Below are positions 1-6,348 of a stretch of DNA of 6,971 nucleotides, piece by piece. The DNA lies in NCBI GenBank assembly GCA_946410395.1, contig CAMKAE010000118.1, positions 1 to 6,971 on the forward strand, given 5' to 3'. Source of the stretch: an uncultured Clostridia bacterium. Its GTDB lineage: Bacteria; Bacillota; Clostridia; Christensenellales; Aristaeellaceae. Each line of letters opens with the position of its first letter. The first letter of the stretch is position 1. The notes under the pieces are model-generated. The model was not told where the DNA came from. It searched no databases and worked only from the letters and a program-made list of their open reading frames with translations. The position numbers and the translations under genes were made by a program.

Positions 1-1268
1 ATGCCGACCTTTTCCTCCTCCGTCAGCGTCTCCATGCCGATGGAGAGGGTTGCCAGCGCGGAGTAAATCTGCGCGCGCATAAAGTTGGGCAGGGTCAGCG
101 GCAGATCCGGGCGGCGTGCAAGCATCGGCACACCGTCATCGGTGCCGGTGACCGGCTCGCCGGAGTAATAGTTGTAGGCAGCCAGCCCGCCGCAGTCGGG
201 GTCTCCCTCCAGCGCGGCCTTGAAGAGGCTGGTATACACCTCGTCCATGTCCGGCTTGCAGCCAAAGCGCGCCAGCGTATCGGCCAGCATCCGGACCCAG
301 GCGTTCAGGTCGGAGGTGCAGGTGTTGCAGTGGACCATGGCCACCGGCTTGCCGGTCGGCGTCGTGACCATGTCGATCTCCGTGTGGAGCTTGCTCAGGG
401 GCTTCTCCAGCACGATCATGGCGAACACGGATGTTCCGGCGGACACATTGCCCGTGCGGGCCGCGACGCTGTTGGTTGCCACCATGCCGGTACCCGCATC
501 GCCTTCGGGCGGGCAGAGCGCGGCGCCGGGCTTCAAATCGCCGTCTGGGTCCAGGAAGGCAGCGCCCTTCGCCGTCAGCGTGCCGGCGGGAGCACCCGCG
601 GGCAGGACTTTGGGCAGAATGCCGCTGAGCTTCCAGGGATAGCCCTTGTCCGCCACCAGGGCCTCGTACTGCGCAAGCTTTTCGGCATCCCAATCGCAAC
701 TGACGCTGTCAATGGGGAACATGCCCGCTGCGTCGCCGACGCCCAGCACCTTCTCCCCGGTCAGCAGCCAATGCGCGTAACCGGCCAGCGTGGTGAAGAA
801 AGCCAGATCCTTCAGGTGCGCCTCTCCGTTGAGAACTGCCTGGTGCAGGTGGGCGATGGACCAGCGCTGGGGAATGTTGAACTGCATCAGCTCCGTCAGC
901 TGCGCCGCCGCTTCGCCGGTGATGGTGTTGCGCCAGGTGCGGAAGGGCGTCAGCAGGCGCATTTCACTGTCGAAGGCCAGGTAGCCGTGCATCATGGCGC
1001 TCAGTCCGATGCCGTCGAAGGTGGTCAGCGTCTCCCCGTACCGGGACTTCACATCAGTCTTCAACTGCCGATAGCAGTCCTGAAGGCCTGCGTGGATCGC
1101 GTCGAGGGAGTAGGTCCACACGCCGTTTTCCAGGCGGTCCTGCCAGGTGTGGCCGCCGGACGCGATGACCTGATGGTCATCTCCGATCAGCACCGCCTTG
1201 ATCCGGGTGGAGCCGAACTCAATGCCGAGAAAAGTTTTGCCCGTGCGGATTGCCTCCTGAATGCTCAT
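1..1268 (-). CDS. FGGY-family carbohydrate kinase, C-terminus cut by window edge
   Basis: This reading frame runs open from an ATG at 1268 to the window edge and gives 422 residues; FGGY kinases are usually around 500-530 residues, so roughly 100 are missing. The family phosphorylates sugars or polyols such as xylulose, ribulose, fuculose or glycerol with ATP in the cytoplasm. Visible motifs are the N-terminal phosphate-binding strand LGIEFGSTRIK (residues 14-24) and the family segment GDAGTGMVATNSV (257-269), whose D257 is the likely catalytic base. SAGTSVF (277-283) follows it. The start is supported by GGAGG at 1278-1282 with a 9-nt spacer. The gene begins 25 nt after the dnaX stop with no promoter or terminator visible between them, so it is probably cotranscribed with dnaX. 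The substrate cannot be told from this sequence. The protein resembles the clostridial kinases often annotated as xylulokinase or ribulokinase, so no gene symbol is given. Confidence 0.88.
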   Translation of the reverse strand, partial: MSIQEAIRTGKTFLGIEFGSTRIKAVLIGDDHQVIASGGHTWQDRLENGVWTYSLDAIHAGLQDCYRQLKTDVKSRYGETLTTFDGIGLSAMMHGYLAFDSEMRLLTPFRTWRNTITGEAAAQLTELMQFNIPQRWSIAHLHQAVLNGEAHLKDLAFFTTLAGYAHWLLTGEKVLGVGDAAGMFPIDSVSCDWDAEKLAQYEALVADKGYPWKLSGILPKVLPAGAPAGTLTAKGAAFLDPDGDLKPGAALCPPEGDAGTGMVATNSVAARTGNVSAGTSVFAMIVLEKPLSKLHTEIDMVTTPTGKPVAMVHCNTCTSDLNAWVRMLADTLARFGCKPDMDEVYTSLFKAALEGDPDCGGLAAYNYYSGEPVTGTDDGVPMLARRPDLPLTLPNFMRAQIYSALATLSIGMETLTEEEKVG

Positions 1269-1293
1269 CCGTGTCGTCCTCCGTTCATTTTAA

Positions 1294-2886
1294 TCAGTTT
1301 TCCTGAACAATCACATTTCCCGCGCCGAAGGTTTCGTAGATTTCCTTGAGTCCGTCGTCCGGACGGGTGGGCTGCGCCGCAGCACTGCGCTCCCCGATGA
1401 CAAAGACGCACTCTGCCCCGGCTGCCTCGGCCAGCGCTTTCTCGATCATTGCGTGCTGCTCCGGGCGGCGCAGATACTCCGCGGAGAAAGGGTTTGCGTT
1501 TTCCTTGGGTTCCCAGGTGAAGCGCCCGTTCTGCGCGTCCGCGAGGCGGCCGGCACTGAGAAAGCCGAAAGCTCCGGGGCTGGACTTGGCCAGGATGCCC
1601 ATGGCATCTTTCCATATTTTCAGCATATCCTTGTCGCCGACGGGCTTGGGCTTATTGTCTTCCCGGGGTGCCGCGGGGGCCTGCCTAGGCTCGGCTTTCT
1701 GCACCGTGACGGTTCCCGAGGCGATGCGTTCCTGCAGTACGGCCAGCTTTTTCTCCAGCTCTGCCACCCGCTCAACTAGGGCCGCTGTGTCCTCCTCCCC
1801 CGTCCGTAGGCAGGCGTGCAGCGCGGCGCTCTCCAGCGCGATCCGCGGCGAGGCTGCAAAACGCAGCTGGGAATCCACGGCCATGAACAGGTCGATCATG
1901 CTCATGAGCCTCGTGCCGGACAGTGCCTCCGCCTGACCGATGTACTCCGCCGCGTCCTCCGCGGTCAGCTCCATCAGGCGCGGGAACTCGTCCGGACAGT
2001 TCTTTGCGATCAGGAGGTTCCGCAGATGACCTGCGATCTCGCGGGCAAAGACGGCGGGTTCACGCCCCTCCCGCATCAGCTCGTCTATCAGGGCCAGCAC
2101 GGTAGCGGGATCCTCGTTGGCCAGCGCCTCCGCAAAGCGGAACAGGAAGGACCGGTCGCTTGCACCCAGCACCCGCCGGACCAGCTCTTCGTCGACGGTC
2201 TGTCCGTAGCCGATGCACATGTCCAGGATGGAGAGCGCATCCCGCATCCCGCCCTCGGCTGCCCGGGCGATCCGCTGCAGGGCGCCATCGGTCGCCTCCA
2301 CGCCGGCGCCGGCCACGGCCTCCCGCAGCCTGCCGGCGATCTTTTCCGCCGGGATGCGGCCGAAGTCATAGCGCTGGCAGCGGCTGAGAATGGTGGCGGG
2401 AACCTTGTGGGGCTCTGTGGTGGCGAGCACGAACAGCATGTGTCCCGGCGGCTCCTCCAGCGTCTTCAGCAGCGCGTTGAAGGCGTTGGCGCTGAGCATG
2501 TGCACCTCGTCGATGATGTAGACCTTGTAGCGGCCGAACTGCGGCGGATACTGGACCGTCTCCAGGATCTCCCGCATGTCGTCCACCTTGGAGTTGGACG
2601 CCGCGTCGTACTCCAGCAGATCGAAGCTGGAATCGCTCTGAAGGCGGCGGCAGCTCTCGCATTCGCCGCAGGCGTCGCCGTCCTGCGGGTTTTCGCAGTT
2701 CACGGCCCGGGCCAGGATCTTGGCGGTGGACGTTTTGCCGGTGCCCCGGCTGCCGCAGAACAGGTAGGCGTGCGCGATCCGGCCGGACTGAACCTGGTTC
2801 CGGAGTGCGGTCACCACCAGTTCCTGTCCGACCATCTCGGAAAAGTTCATCGGCCGCCATTGCCGATAAAGCGCTTGATATGCCAT
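1294..2886 (-). CDS. dnaX: DNA polymerase III subunit gamma/tau
   Basis: A 530-residue clamp-loader ATPase subunit, which loads the sliding clamp and organises the replisome. The N-terminal AAA+ domain is complete. It starts MAYQALYRQWRP, with Walker A GSRGTGKT at 45-52 and a zinc module with C64, C73, C76 and C79. Walker B IIDEVH is at 124-129, sensor 1 LATTEPHK at 154-161, the arginine-finger motif SRC at 168-170 and sensor 2 GGMRDALS around 212-219. The clamp-loader domain III runs to about 362. A short coiled-coil stretch (about 365-390), a Pro/Ala/Lys-rich linker (about 398-417) and a tau-like C-terminal domain follow. The frame is open for 30 more codons upstream, but the ATG at 2886 has an AAAGGAGG site and begins the conserved N-terminus, so the longer form is rejected. 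The gene lies 28 nt after the HhH gene and 25 nt before a sugar kinase. The ybaB-recR pair that usually follows dnaX in Firmicutes is not there. Confidence 0.97.
   Translation of the reverse strand: MAYQALYRQWRPMNFSEMVGQELVVTALRNQVQSGRIAHAYLFCGSRGTGKTSTAKILARAVNCENPQDGDACGECESCRRLQSDSSFDLLEYDAASNSKVDDMREILETVQYPPQFGRYKVYIIDEVHMLSANAFNALLKTLEEPPGHMLFVLATTEPHKVPATILSRCQRYDFGRIPAEKIAGRLREAVAGAGVEATDGALQRIARAAEGGMRDALSILDMCIGYGQTVDEELVRRVLGASDRSFLFRFAEALANEDPATVLALIDELMREGREPAVFAREIAGHLRNLLIAKNCPDEFPRLMELTAEDAAEYIGQAEALSGTRLMSMIDLFMAVDSQLRFAASPRIALESAALHACLRTGEEDTAALVERVAELEKKLAVLQERIASGTVTVQKAEPRQAPAAPREDNKPKPVGDKDMLKIWKDAMGILAKSSPGAFGFLSAGRLADAQNGRFTWEPKENANPFSAEYLRRPEQHAMIEKALAEAAGAECVFVIGERSAAAQPTRPDDGLKEIYETFGAGNVIVQEN
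1747..1753 (-). other. Candidate -1 frameshift heptamer in dnaX (weak)
   Basis: On the minus strand the heptamer G AAA AAG is in frame at Lys379-Lys380 of dnaX, just after clamp-loader domain III. E. coli dnaX shifts -1 on A AAA AAG at a comparable place to make the shorter gamma subunit. A -1 shift here would add 20 codons and stop at TAG (1685-1687), giving a product of about 400 residues. The heptamer is weaker than the E. coli one because its first base is G. I see no well-placed upstream Shine-Dalgarno stimulator and only a very small downstream hairpin, so this may be an ordinary Lys-Lys pair in a coiled coil. Confidence 0.2.
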
Positions 2887-2892
2887 GCCGCG

Positions 2893-2900
2893 CCTCCTTT
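2893..2900 (-). promoter_or_regulatory. Ribosome binding site fixing the dnaX start
   Basis: AAAGGAGG on the minus strand, 6 nt before the ATG at 2886. This near-perfect Shine-Dalgarno match decides in favour of the conserved MAYQALYRQW start over the in-frame ATG 90 nt upstream, which lies inside the preceding HhH gene. Confidence 0.85.
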
Positions 2901-2914
2901 CCGAATTGCTGCCG

Positions 2915-3277
2915 TCACGGCGCGGAGAGATCCAGCATGTCCCGGAAGCCCTCCAGCGTCTTTTCGCCGATGCCACGGACGCTGAGCAGGTCCTCGGGAT
3001 AGCGGAACGGTCCGTATGCCTCCCGATTGTCGATGATGGCCTGTCCGATGACCTCGCCCACTCGCGGCAGTTCGGTCAGTTCATACAGGTCGCCGCTGTT
3101 GATGTCAATGGTGCCGTGCGGAAGCGGAACCGCTCCGGCAGGCGCGGCCTCCCTCCCGGTGGCGGTAAAGGCAGCTGGCTGAACAGCCGGTTTGCTTCCC
3201 GACAGCCCGGCCGCCGCAAGTCCGACCGCGCACAGCGCCAGCGCGGTGCAGAGCGCAAGGCGCAAGTGCCGTCTCAT
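2915..3277 (-). CDS. Small ComEA-like helix-hairpin-helix protein
   Basis: A 120-residue protein. Residues about 6-25 form a hydrophobic stretch after two arginines and a histidine, typical of a signal peptide or single membrane anchor. A low-complexity Ala/Pro linker runs to about 54. Residues about 58-116 form a tandem helix-hairpin-helix domain with hairpins at LPRVGEVIGQAI (70-81) and VRGIGEKTLEGF (100-111), joined by the ComEA-type segment YGPFRYPEDLL. ComEA proteins bind double-stranded DNA outside the membrane during natural transformation. B. subtilis ComEA is about 205 residues and has an extra SLBB domain that is absent here. The ATG overlaps the cysS stop as ATGA, and the upstream Shine-Dalgarno is poor, so translation is probably coupled to cysS. 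A role in DNA uptake is an inference from the domain; DNA binding for another extracytoplasmic purpose is possible. Confidence 0.88.
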   Translation of the reverse strand: MRRHLRLALCTALALCAVGLAAAGLSGSKPAVQPAAFTATGREAAPAGAVPLPHGTIDINSGDLYELTELPRVGEVIGQAIIDNREAYGPFRYPEDLLSVRGIGEKTLEGFRDMLDLSAP

Positions 3278-4698
3278 GTGGCTTTGCGGACCTTCTGGCC
3301 CTGGGGTGTGTCCTCCAGGATGTAGCCAGCCGCCTTGATGGCGTCGCGCAGCTCATCGGAGCGCTTCCAGTCCTTCGCCTTGCGTGCCTCCGCACGCTCC
3401 TGCGCCATCTGCATGATCTCTTCCGGGATCGGCTGCTCCGTCGGGTCGGAGAGCTTGTCCTTCTGCGCAAAGCCCAGCACGCCCGTCAGTGCGGTAAAGC
3501 TGTCCAGCACCGCCTGTACGGCAGCCCTGCTGCTGTGCTGATCCAGGTGCGCGTTGGCGTCCCGGACCAGCTCAAAGATCGCGCTGATGGCGGCGGCAGT
3601 GTTGAGGTCGTCGTCCATGCTCTCGTCGAAGCGCCGCTCGTGTTCCTTCACGCGCTCCAGCAGGGCCTGCTCGTCCGCCGTCAGCGCGCTGTCCGGCGCC
3701 TTCGTGAGCAGGTCACGCATCCGGTCGCGGGCCGTGTACATGCGCTGCAGGGAGGTCCTTGCCTCGCTGATCTGCTCGTGCGAGAAATTGATCGGGCTGC
3801 GATAGTGCGCGGAGAGCATGAACATCCGGACCGCCTCAAGGTCAAACTCCTTGGAGATGTCGCGCACGGTCCAGAAGTTCCCCAGGGACTTGGACATCTT
3901 TTCGCCGTCGACGTTGATGAAGCCGTTGTGCATCCAGTAGTGCACATAGGGGTGGCCCGTCGCGCCTTCGCTCTGGGCGATCTCGTTCTCATGATGCGGG
4001 AAGAGCAGGTCCTTGCCGCCGCAGTGGATGTCGAAGGTGTCCCCCAGATAGGTCATGGACATGGCGGAGCACTCGATGTGCCAGCCGGGCCTGCCCATGC
4101 CCCAGGGGCTCTCCCAGGCGGGCTCGCCGGGCTTTTGCGCCTTCCAGAGCACGAAATCGGCAGGGTTCTCCTTGTCGGTTTCCACGTCCAGACGCTCGGA
4201 AGCGCCCATCTCCCGGTCCTCCATGTTCTGTCCGGAGAGCTTGCCGTAACCGCTGAACGCGGACACCCGGTAATAGACGTCCCCGTTTTTGCCCGGATAG
4301 GCATGGCCGTTGTCCACAAGGCGCTGAATGAGGGCGATGATCTGCTGCATGTGTTCCGTGGCCCGGGGATGCACCGTGGCGGGACGGATGCCGAGCGCTT
4401 TGGCGTCGGTCCAGTACTCGCCGATGAAGCGGTCCGCGAGCTCCTTCACCGTGATGCCCTGCTCATTGGCCCGGTTGATCATCTTGTCATCGATGTCCGT
4501 GAAATTCTGCACGAAGGTGACCTCATAGCCCTCCCGCTCGAGTTGGCGGCGCAGCACGTCAAAGGTGATGAACGGCCGGGCGTTGCCGATGTGGAAATAG
4601 TTATATACGGTGGGACCGCACGCGTAGATGCCCACTTTGCCCTCGTGGATCGGCTTGAAGGTCTCCTTGCGGCGCGTCAGACTGTTATAGATCTGCAT
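3274..4698 (-). CDS. cysS: Cysteine--tRNA ligase
   Basis: A 474-residue class I aminoacyl-tRNA synthetase that attaches cysteine to tRNA-Cys in the cytoplasm. The HIGH-type signature is HIGN at 36-39 and the KMSKS loop is at 267-271. Zinc ligands expected from the E. coli enzyme are present as C27, C210, H235 and E239. Family blocks GIYACGPTVYNY (23-34), NFTDIDDKMINRA (65-77) and GGKDLLFPHHENE (227-239) are intact, followed by a helical DALR-type anticodon-binding region and a normal C-terminus. The frame is open for 47 codons upstream, but the ATG at 4698 begins the conserved MQIYNSLTRRKE segment. It also has a strong Shine-Dalgarno, and the upstream ATGs fall on or before the predicted promoter -10. 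The stop codon overlaps the ATG of the HhH gene. It heads the apparent cysS-HhH-dnaX-kinase unit. Confidence 0.97.
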   Translation of the reverse strand: MQIYNSLTRRKETFKPIHEGKVGIYACGPTVYNYFHIGNARPFITFDVLRRQLEREGYEVTFVQNFTDIDDKMINRANEQGITVKELADRFIGEYWTDAKALGIRPATVHPRATEHMQQIIALIQRLVDNGHAYPGKNGDVYYRVSAFSGYGKLSGQNMEDREMGASERLDVETDKENPADFVLWKAQKPGEPAWESPWGMGRPGWHIECSAMSMTYLGDTFDIHCGGKDLLFPHHENEIAQSEGATGHPYVHYWMHNGFINVDGEKMSKSLGNFWTVRDISKEFDLEAVRMFMLSAHYRSPINFSHEQISEARTSLQRMYTARDRMRDLLTKAPDSALTADEQALLERVKEHERRFDESMDDDLNTAAAISAIFELVRDANAHLDQHSSRAAVQAVLDSFTALTGVLGFAQKDKLSDPTEQPIPEEIMQMAQERAEARKAKDWKRSDELRDAIKAAGYILEDTPQGQKVRKAT

Positions 4699-4703
4699 AT
4701 ACT

Positions 4704-4709
4704 CCTCCG
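4704..4709 (-). promoter_or_regulatory. Ribosome binding site fixing the cysS start
   Basis: CGGAGG, followed by AGTAT and the ATG at 4698, on the minus strand. The strong match and 5-nt spacing support the 474-residue form of cysS over longer in-frame starts. Confidence 0.8.
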
Positions 4710-4713
4710 TCCC

Positions 4714-4728
4714 GCCTGGCTTCCAGGC
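4714..4728 (-). promoter_or_regulatory. Small hairpin in the cysS leader
   Basis: A perfect 6-bp inverted repeat, GCCTGG and CCAGGC with a 3-nt AAG loop, lies in the predicted 5' leader and ends 5 nt before the Shine-Dalgarno of cysS. No U-tract follows, so it is not a terminator. It could affect ribosome access or RNA stability, or be incidental. The role is inferred only. Confidence 0.4.
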
Positions 4729-4747
4729 TTGTGATTCAGACAGCGTC

Positions 4748-4776
4748 ATTATAGCAAATCGGCGCAGCTTTGGCAA
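4748..4776 (-). promoter_or_regulatory. Sigma-70/SigA-type promoter for cysS operon
   Basis: On the minus strand the -35 element TTGCCA (4771-4776) and the perfect -10 TATAAT (4748-4753) are separated by exactly 17 nt. TGC just before the -10 gives an extended -10 element. The transcription start should fall near 4741-4744, giving a leader of about 43 nt before the cysS ATG. It stands in an intergenic gap directly after the uridine kinase terminator. This is the clearest promoter in the window and probably drives cysS, the HhH gene, dnaX and the sugar kinase. Confidence 0.85.
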
Positions 4777-4820
4777 TGCCGGATCGCGCCGCGGGACAGA
4801 CAAATCTTGCGACGGTGAAT

Positions 4821-4852
4821 ACAGAAAAGCGCGGTGCACAGAGGCCCCGCGC
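4821..4852 (-). terminator. Probable intrinsic terminator after uridine kinase
   Basis: On the minus strand an all-GC 6-bp stem (GCGCGG at 4847-4852, CCGCGC at 4829-4834) with a 12-nt loop is followed by TTTTCTGT. It begins 6 nt after the udk stop and ends before the cysS promoter. The stem is short, the loop large and the U-tract broken, so termination may be partial. Confidence 0.6.
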
Positions 4853-4858
4853 CGTTGT

Positions 4859-5479
4859 TCAGAGACTGCGCTTGCTCAGCTCGTCCTTGACGTATCCTGC
4901 CAGGATGTCCACGATCCGGGCATTGCGCCCGCCGCCTGCGACGATCACGTCCGCATACTGGATGTAGTTGCGGATGTACTTGTCATACATCGGCTTGACC
5001 GTGGTCAGGTACTGCATGGCGATGCCGTCGATGTCCCGGCCGCGCTCCTTGATGTCCCGCTCGATGCGCCGCAGCAGGCAGATGTCCGGCTCCACCTTCA
5101 TGTAGAGCTTCAGGTACATCAGGTCCCGCAGCCGCTCATCGTGGAAGCAGTGGATGCCCTCGAGGATCATCACGTCCCGAGGCGCGATCATCTCGTCCGA
5201 GTCCGCCCGGCGGTGCAGGGAGTAATCATAGCGCTTGCGGGTGATGGGCTTGCCCTCCATCAGGGTCCGGATGTCGCTGAGCAGCAGGTCATGGTCGAAG
5301 ATGTCCGGCTCGTCGTAATTCAGGAGTTTCCGCTCTTCAAAGGTCAGCATGGGGTGGTCGATGTAGTAGGCGTCCTGCTGGAGTACGAAGCAGTGCTCGT
5401 CTCCCAGCTTTGCCTGCAGAAACTCTGCCAGGGTGGACTTCCCGCTGCCGCTGGCACCGCAGATACCGATGAATAGCAT
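4859..5479 (-). CDS. udk: Uridine kinase
   Basis: A 206-residue P-loop kinase of the uridine kinase/phosphoribulokinase family, which phosphorylates uridine and cytidine with ATP or GTP for pyrimidine salvage in the cytoplasm. The Walker A loop GASGSGKST is at 8-16. QDAYY at 35-39, NYDEPDIFD at 54-62 and YDYSLHRR at 84-91 match the nucleoside-binding blocks of the family. ILEGIH (105-110) is the conserved strand before the helical lid, and RRIERDIKERGRD (137-149) is the arginine-rich lid region. Length agrees with E. coli Udk (213 residues). The ATG at 5479 has GGAGG (5486-5490) 6 nt upstream. It follows tpiA after a 95-nt gap containing a 7-bp repeat array and precedes a probable terminator. 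I see no good promoter of its own, so it may be transcribed from upstream through tpiA. Confidence 0.93.
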   Translation of the reverse strand: MLFIGICGASGSGKSTLAEFLQAKLGDEHCFVLQQDAYYIDHPMLTFEERKLLNYDEPDIFDHDLLLSDIRTLMEGKPITRKRYDYSLHRRADSDEMIAPRDVMILEGIHCFHDERLRDLMYLKLYMKVEPDICLLRRIERDIKERGRDIDGIAMQYLTTVKPMYDKYIRNYIQYADVIVAGGGRNARIVDILAGYVKDELSKRSL

Positions 5480-5506
5480 ATGATGCCTCCGATCAGGGAG
5501 CTACGT

Positions 5507-5541
5507 ATTAATTCGGAATTACGAATTCGGAATTCGGAATT
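5507..5541. repeat. Degenerate 7-bp tandem repeat, AT-rich intergenic
   Basis: Five 7-bp units ending in AATT sit between tpiA and udk. On the plus strand they read attaatt, cggaatt, acgaatt, cggaatt, cggaatt. They are AT-rich against the GC-rich genes around them and contain two GAATTC palindromes (5523-5528 and 5530-5535). On the minus strand a poor -35/-10 pair (TTCCGA and TAATAC, 16-nt spacing) falls inside, too weak to call a promoter. The units lie about 17 nt upstream of the udk ribosome binding site. Function unknown. Confidence 0.75.
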
Positions 5542-5574
5542 ATTTCGCGATGGCGTTGGAGAGGGTGTGCGGCC

Positions 5575-6327
5575 TTACTTGTCGTAGTTGACGATCGCCG
5601 CGAAGTCTTCCGCCTTCAGGGACGCGCCGCCGATCAGGCCGCCGTCGATCTCGGGCTGCGCCATGAGGCCCTTTACGTTGCCGGGCTTCATGCTGCCGCC
5701 GTACTGGATGCGGACCTTGTTGGCCGTGCCCTTGCCGTACTTGCGGGCCAGGGCGGCGCGGATCACGCCGATGGTCTCGTTGGCCTGCTCGTCGGTGGCG
5801 GTCACGCCGGTGCCGATGGCCCAGACGGGCTCGTAGGCGATGACGATCTTCTCGACCTGCTTCTTGTCCAGGCCGGTCAGGGCAATCAGGGTCTGGTACT
5901 CGACCAGGGCGTCGGTGTAGCCCGCCTGGCGGTCTTCCAGCTTCTCGCCGACGCAGAGGATGACCTTCAGGCCGGCGGCCACGGCGGCCAGCACGCGCTG
6001 GTTCACGGTGGCGTCGGTTTCGCCGAAGTACTGCCGGCGCTCGGAGTGGCCGATGATGACGTACTCCACGCCGCTCTTGACCAGCATCTCAGCGGAGAGC
6101 TCGCCGGTAAAGGCACCGCTCTTGGCCCAGTGGACGTTCTGGGTGCCCACATGGATGTTGCTCTTCTTGGCTGCTTCCTTCGCGGCGGCAATGTCCACGG
6201 CGGGCACGCACACGACCACGTCGCAGGAGGCTTGCGCCACCAGGGGCTTGAGTTCCTCGACCAGTTTCTTGGCCTCGTCAGGGGTCTTGTTCATCTTCCA
6301 GTTGCCGGCAATGATGGCTTTGCGCAT
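5575..6327 (-). CDS. tpiA: Triosephosphate isomerase
   Basis: A complete 250-residue TIM-barrel enzyme that interconverts dihydroxyacetone phosphate and glyceraldehyde 3-phosphate in glycolysis and gluconeogenesis. All catalytic residues are present: N9 and K11 in AGNWKMN, H94 in IIGHSERR, and E166 in AYEPVWAIGTG with its flexible loop 6 (about 166-174). The phosphate-binding segments IQYGGS (207-212) and GGLIGGASL (229-237) close the barrel. Length is normal for the bacterial family. The ATG at 6327 has AAAAGGAG (6337-6344) with a 9-nt spacer. It follows pgk, a usual clostridial order, but a strong terminator-like hairpin lies between the two, and the gene after it is udk rather than the phosphoglycerate mutase often found there. 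No clear promoter is visible directly upstream, so tpiA may depend on readthrough from pgk. Confidence 0.98.
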   Translation of the reverse strand: MRKAIIAGNWKMNKTPDEAKKLVEELKPLVAQASCDVVVCVPAVDIAAAKEAAKKSNIHVGTQNVHWAKSGAFTGELSAEMLVKSGVEYVIIGHSERRQYFGETDATVNQRVLAAVAAGLKVILCVGEKLEDRQAGYTDALVEYQTLIALTGLDKKQVEKIVIAYEPVWAIGTGVTATDEQANETIGVIRAALARKYGKGTANKVRIQYGGSMKPGNVKGLMAQPEIDGGLIGGASLKAEDFAAIVNYDK

Positions 6328-6348
6328 GGGAATCGTCTCCTTTTCGTT

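Noticed and set aside
1265..1288. Mini-ORF of seven codons whose TGA overlaps the kinase ATG
   Set aside because: It contains the kinase's Shine-Dalgarno within itself and has no ribosome binding site of its own. It looks like an accidental frame, although an ATGA overlap with a leader peptide would be formally possible.
330..1349. Long plus-strand open frame of 339 codons
   Set aside because: It is antisense to the FGGY kinase, shows no recognisable domain, and reflects the low stop frequency of GC-rich DNA in the opposite frame.
2887..2976. 30-codon N-terminal extension of dnaX
   Set aside because: It overlaps the HhH gene, its sequence is not family-like, and a perfect ribosome binding site precedes the conserved internal start at 2886.
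1816..2985. Plus-strand open frame of 389 codons opposite dnaX
   Set aside because: The protein is rich in Gly, His, Gln and Arg in the manner of antisense shadows, has no domain, and the minus strand clearly encodes dnaX over the same bases.
3535..4734. Plus-strand open frame of 399 codons opposite cysS
   Set aside because: It lies wholly antisense to a cysS with all catalytic and zinc residues in place and has no recognisable motif.
4699..4839. 47-codon N-terminal extension of cysS
   Set aside because: It covers the promoter -10 and -35 and the leader hairpin. The in-frame ATGs at 4839 and 4749 lie upstream of or within the promoter, and the conserved protein begins at 4698.
5480..5574. 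Possible promoter for udk inside the 7-bp repeat array
   Set aside because: The best pair, TTCCGA and TAATAC, matches the -35 at only three of six positions and arises naturally from the repeat composition.
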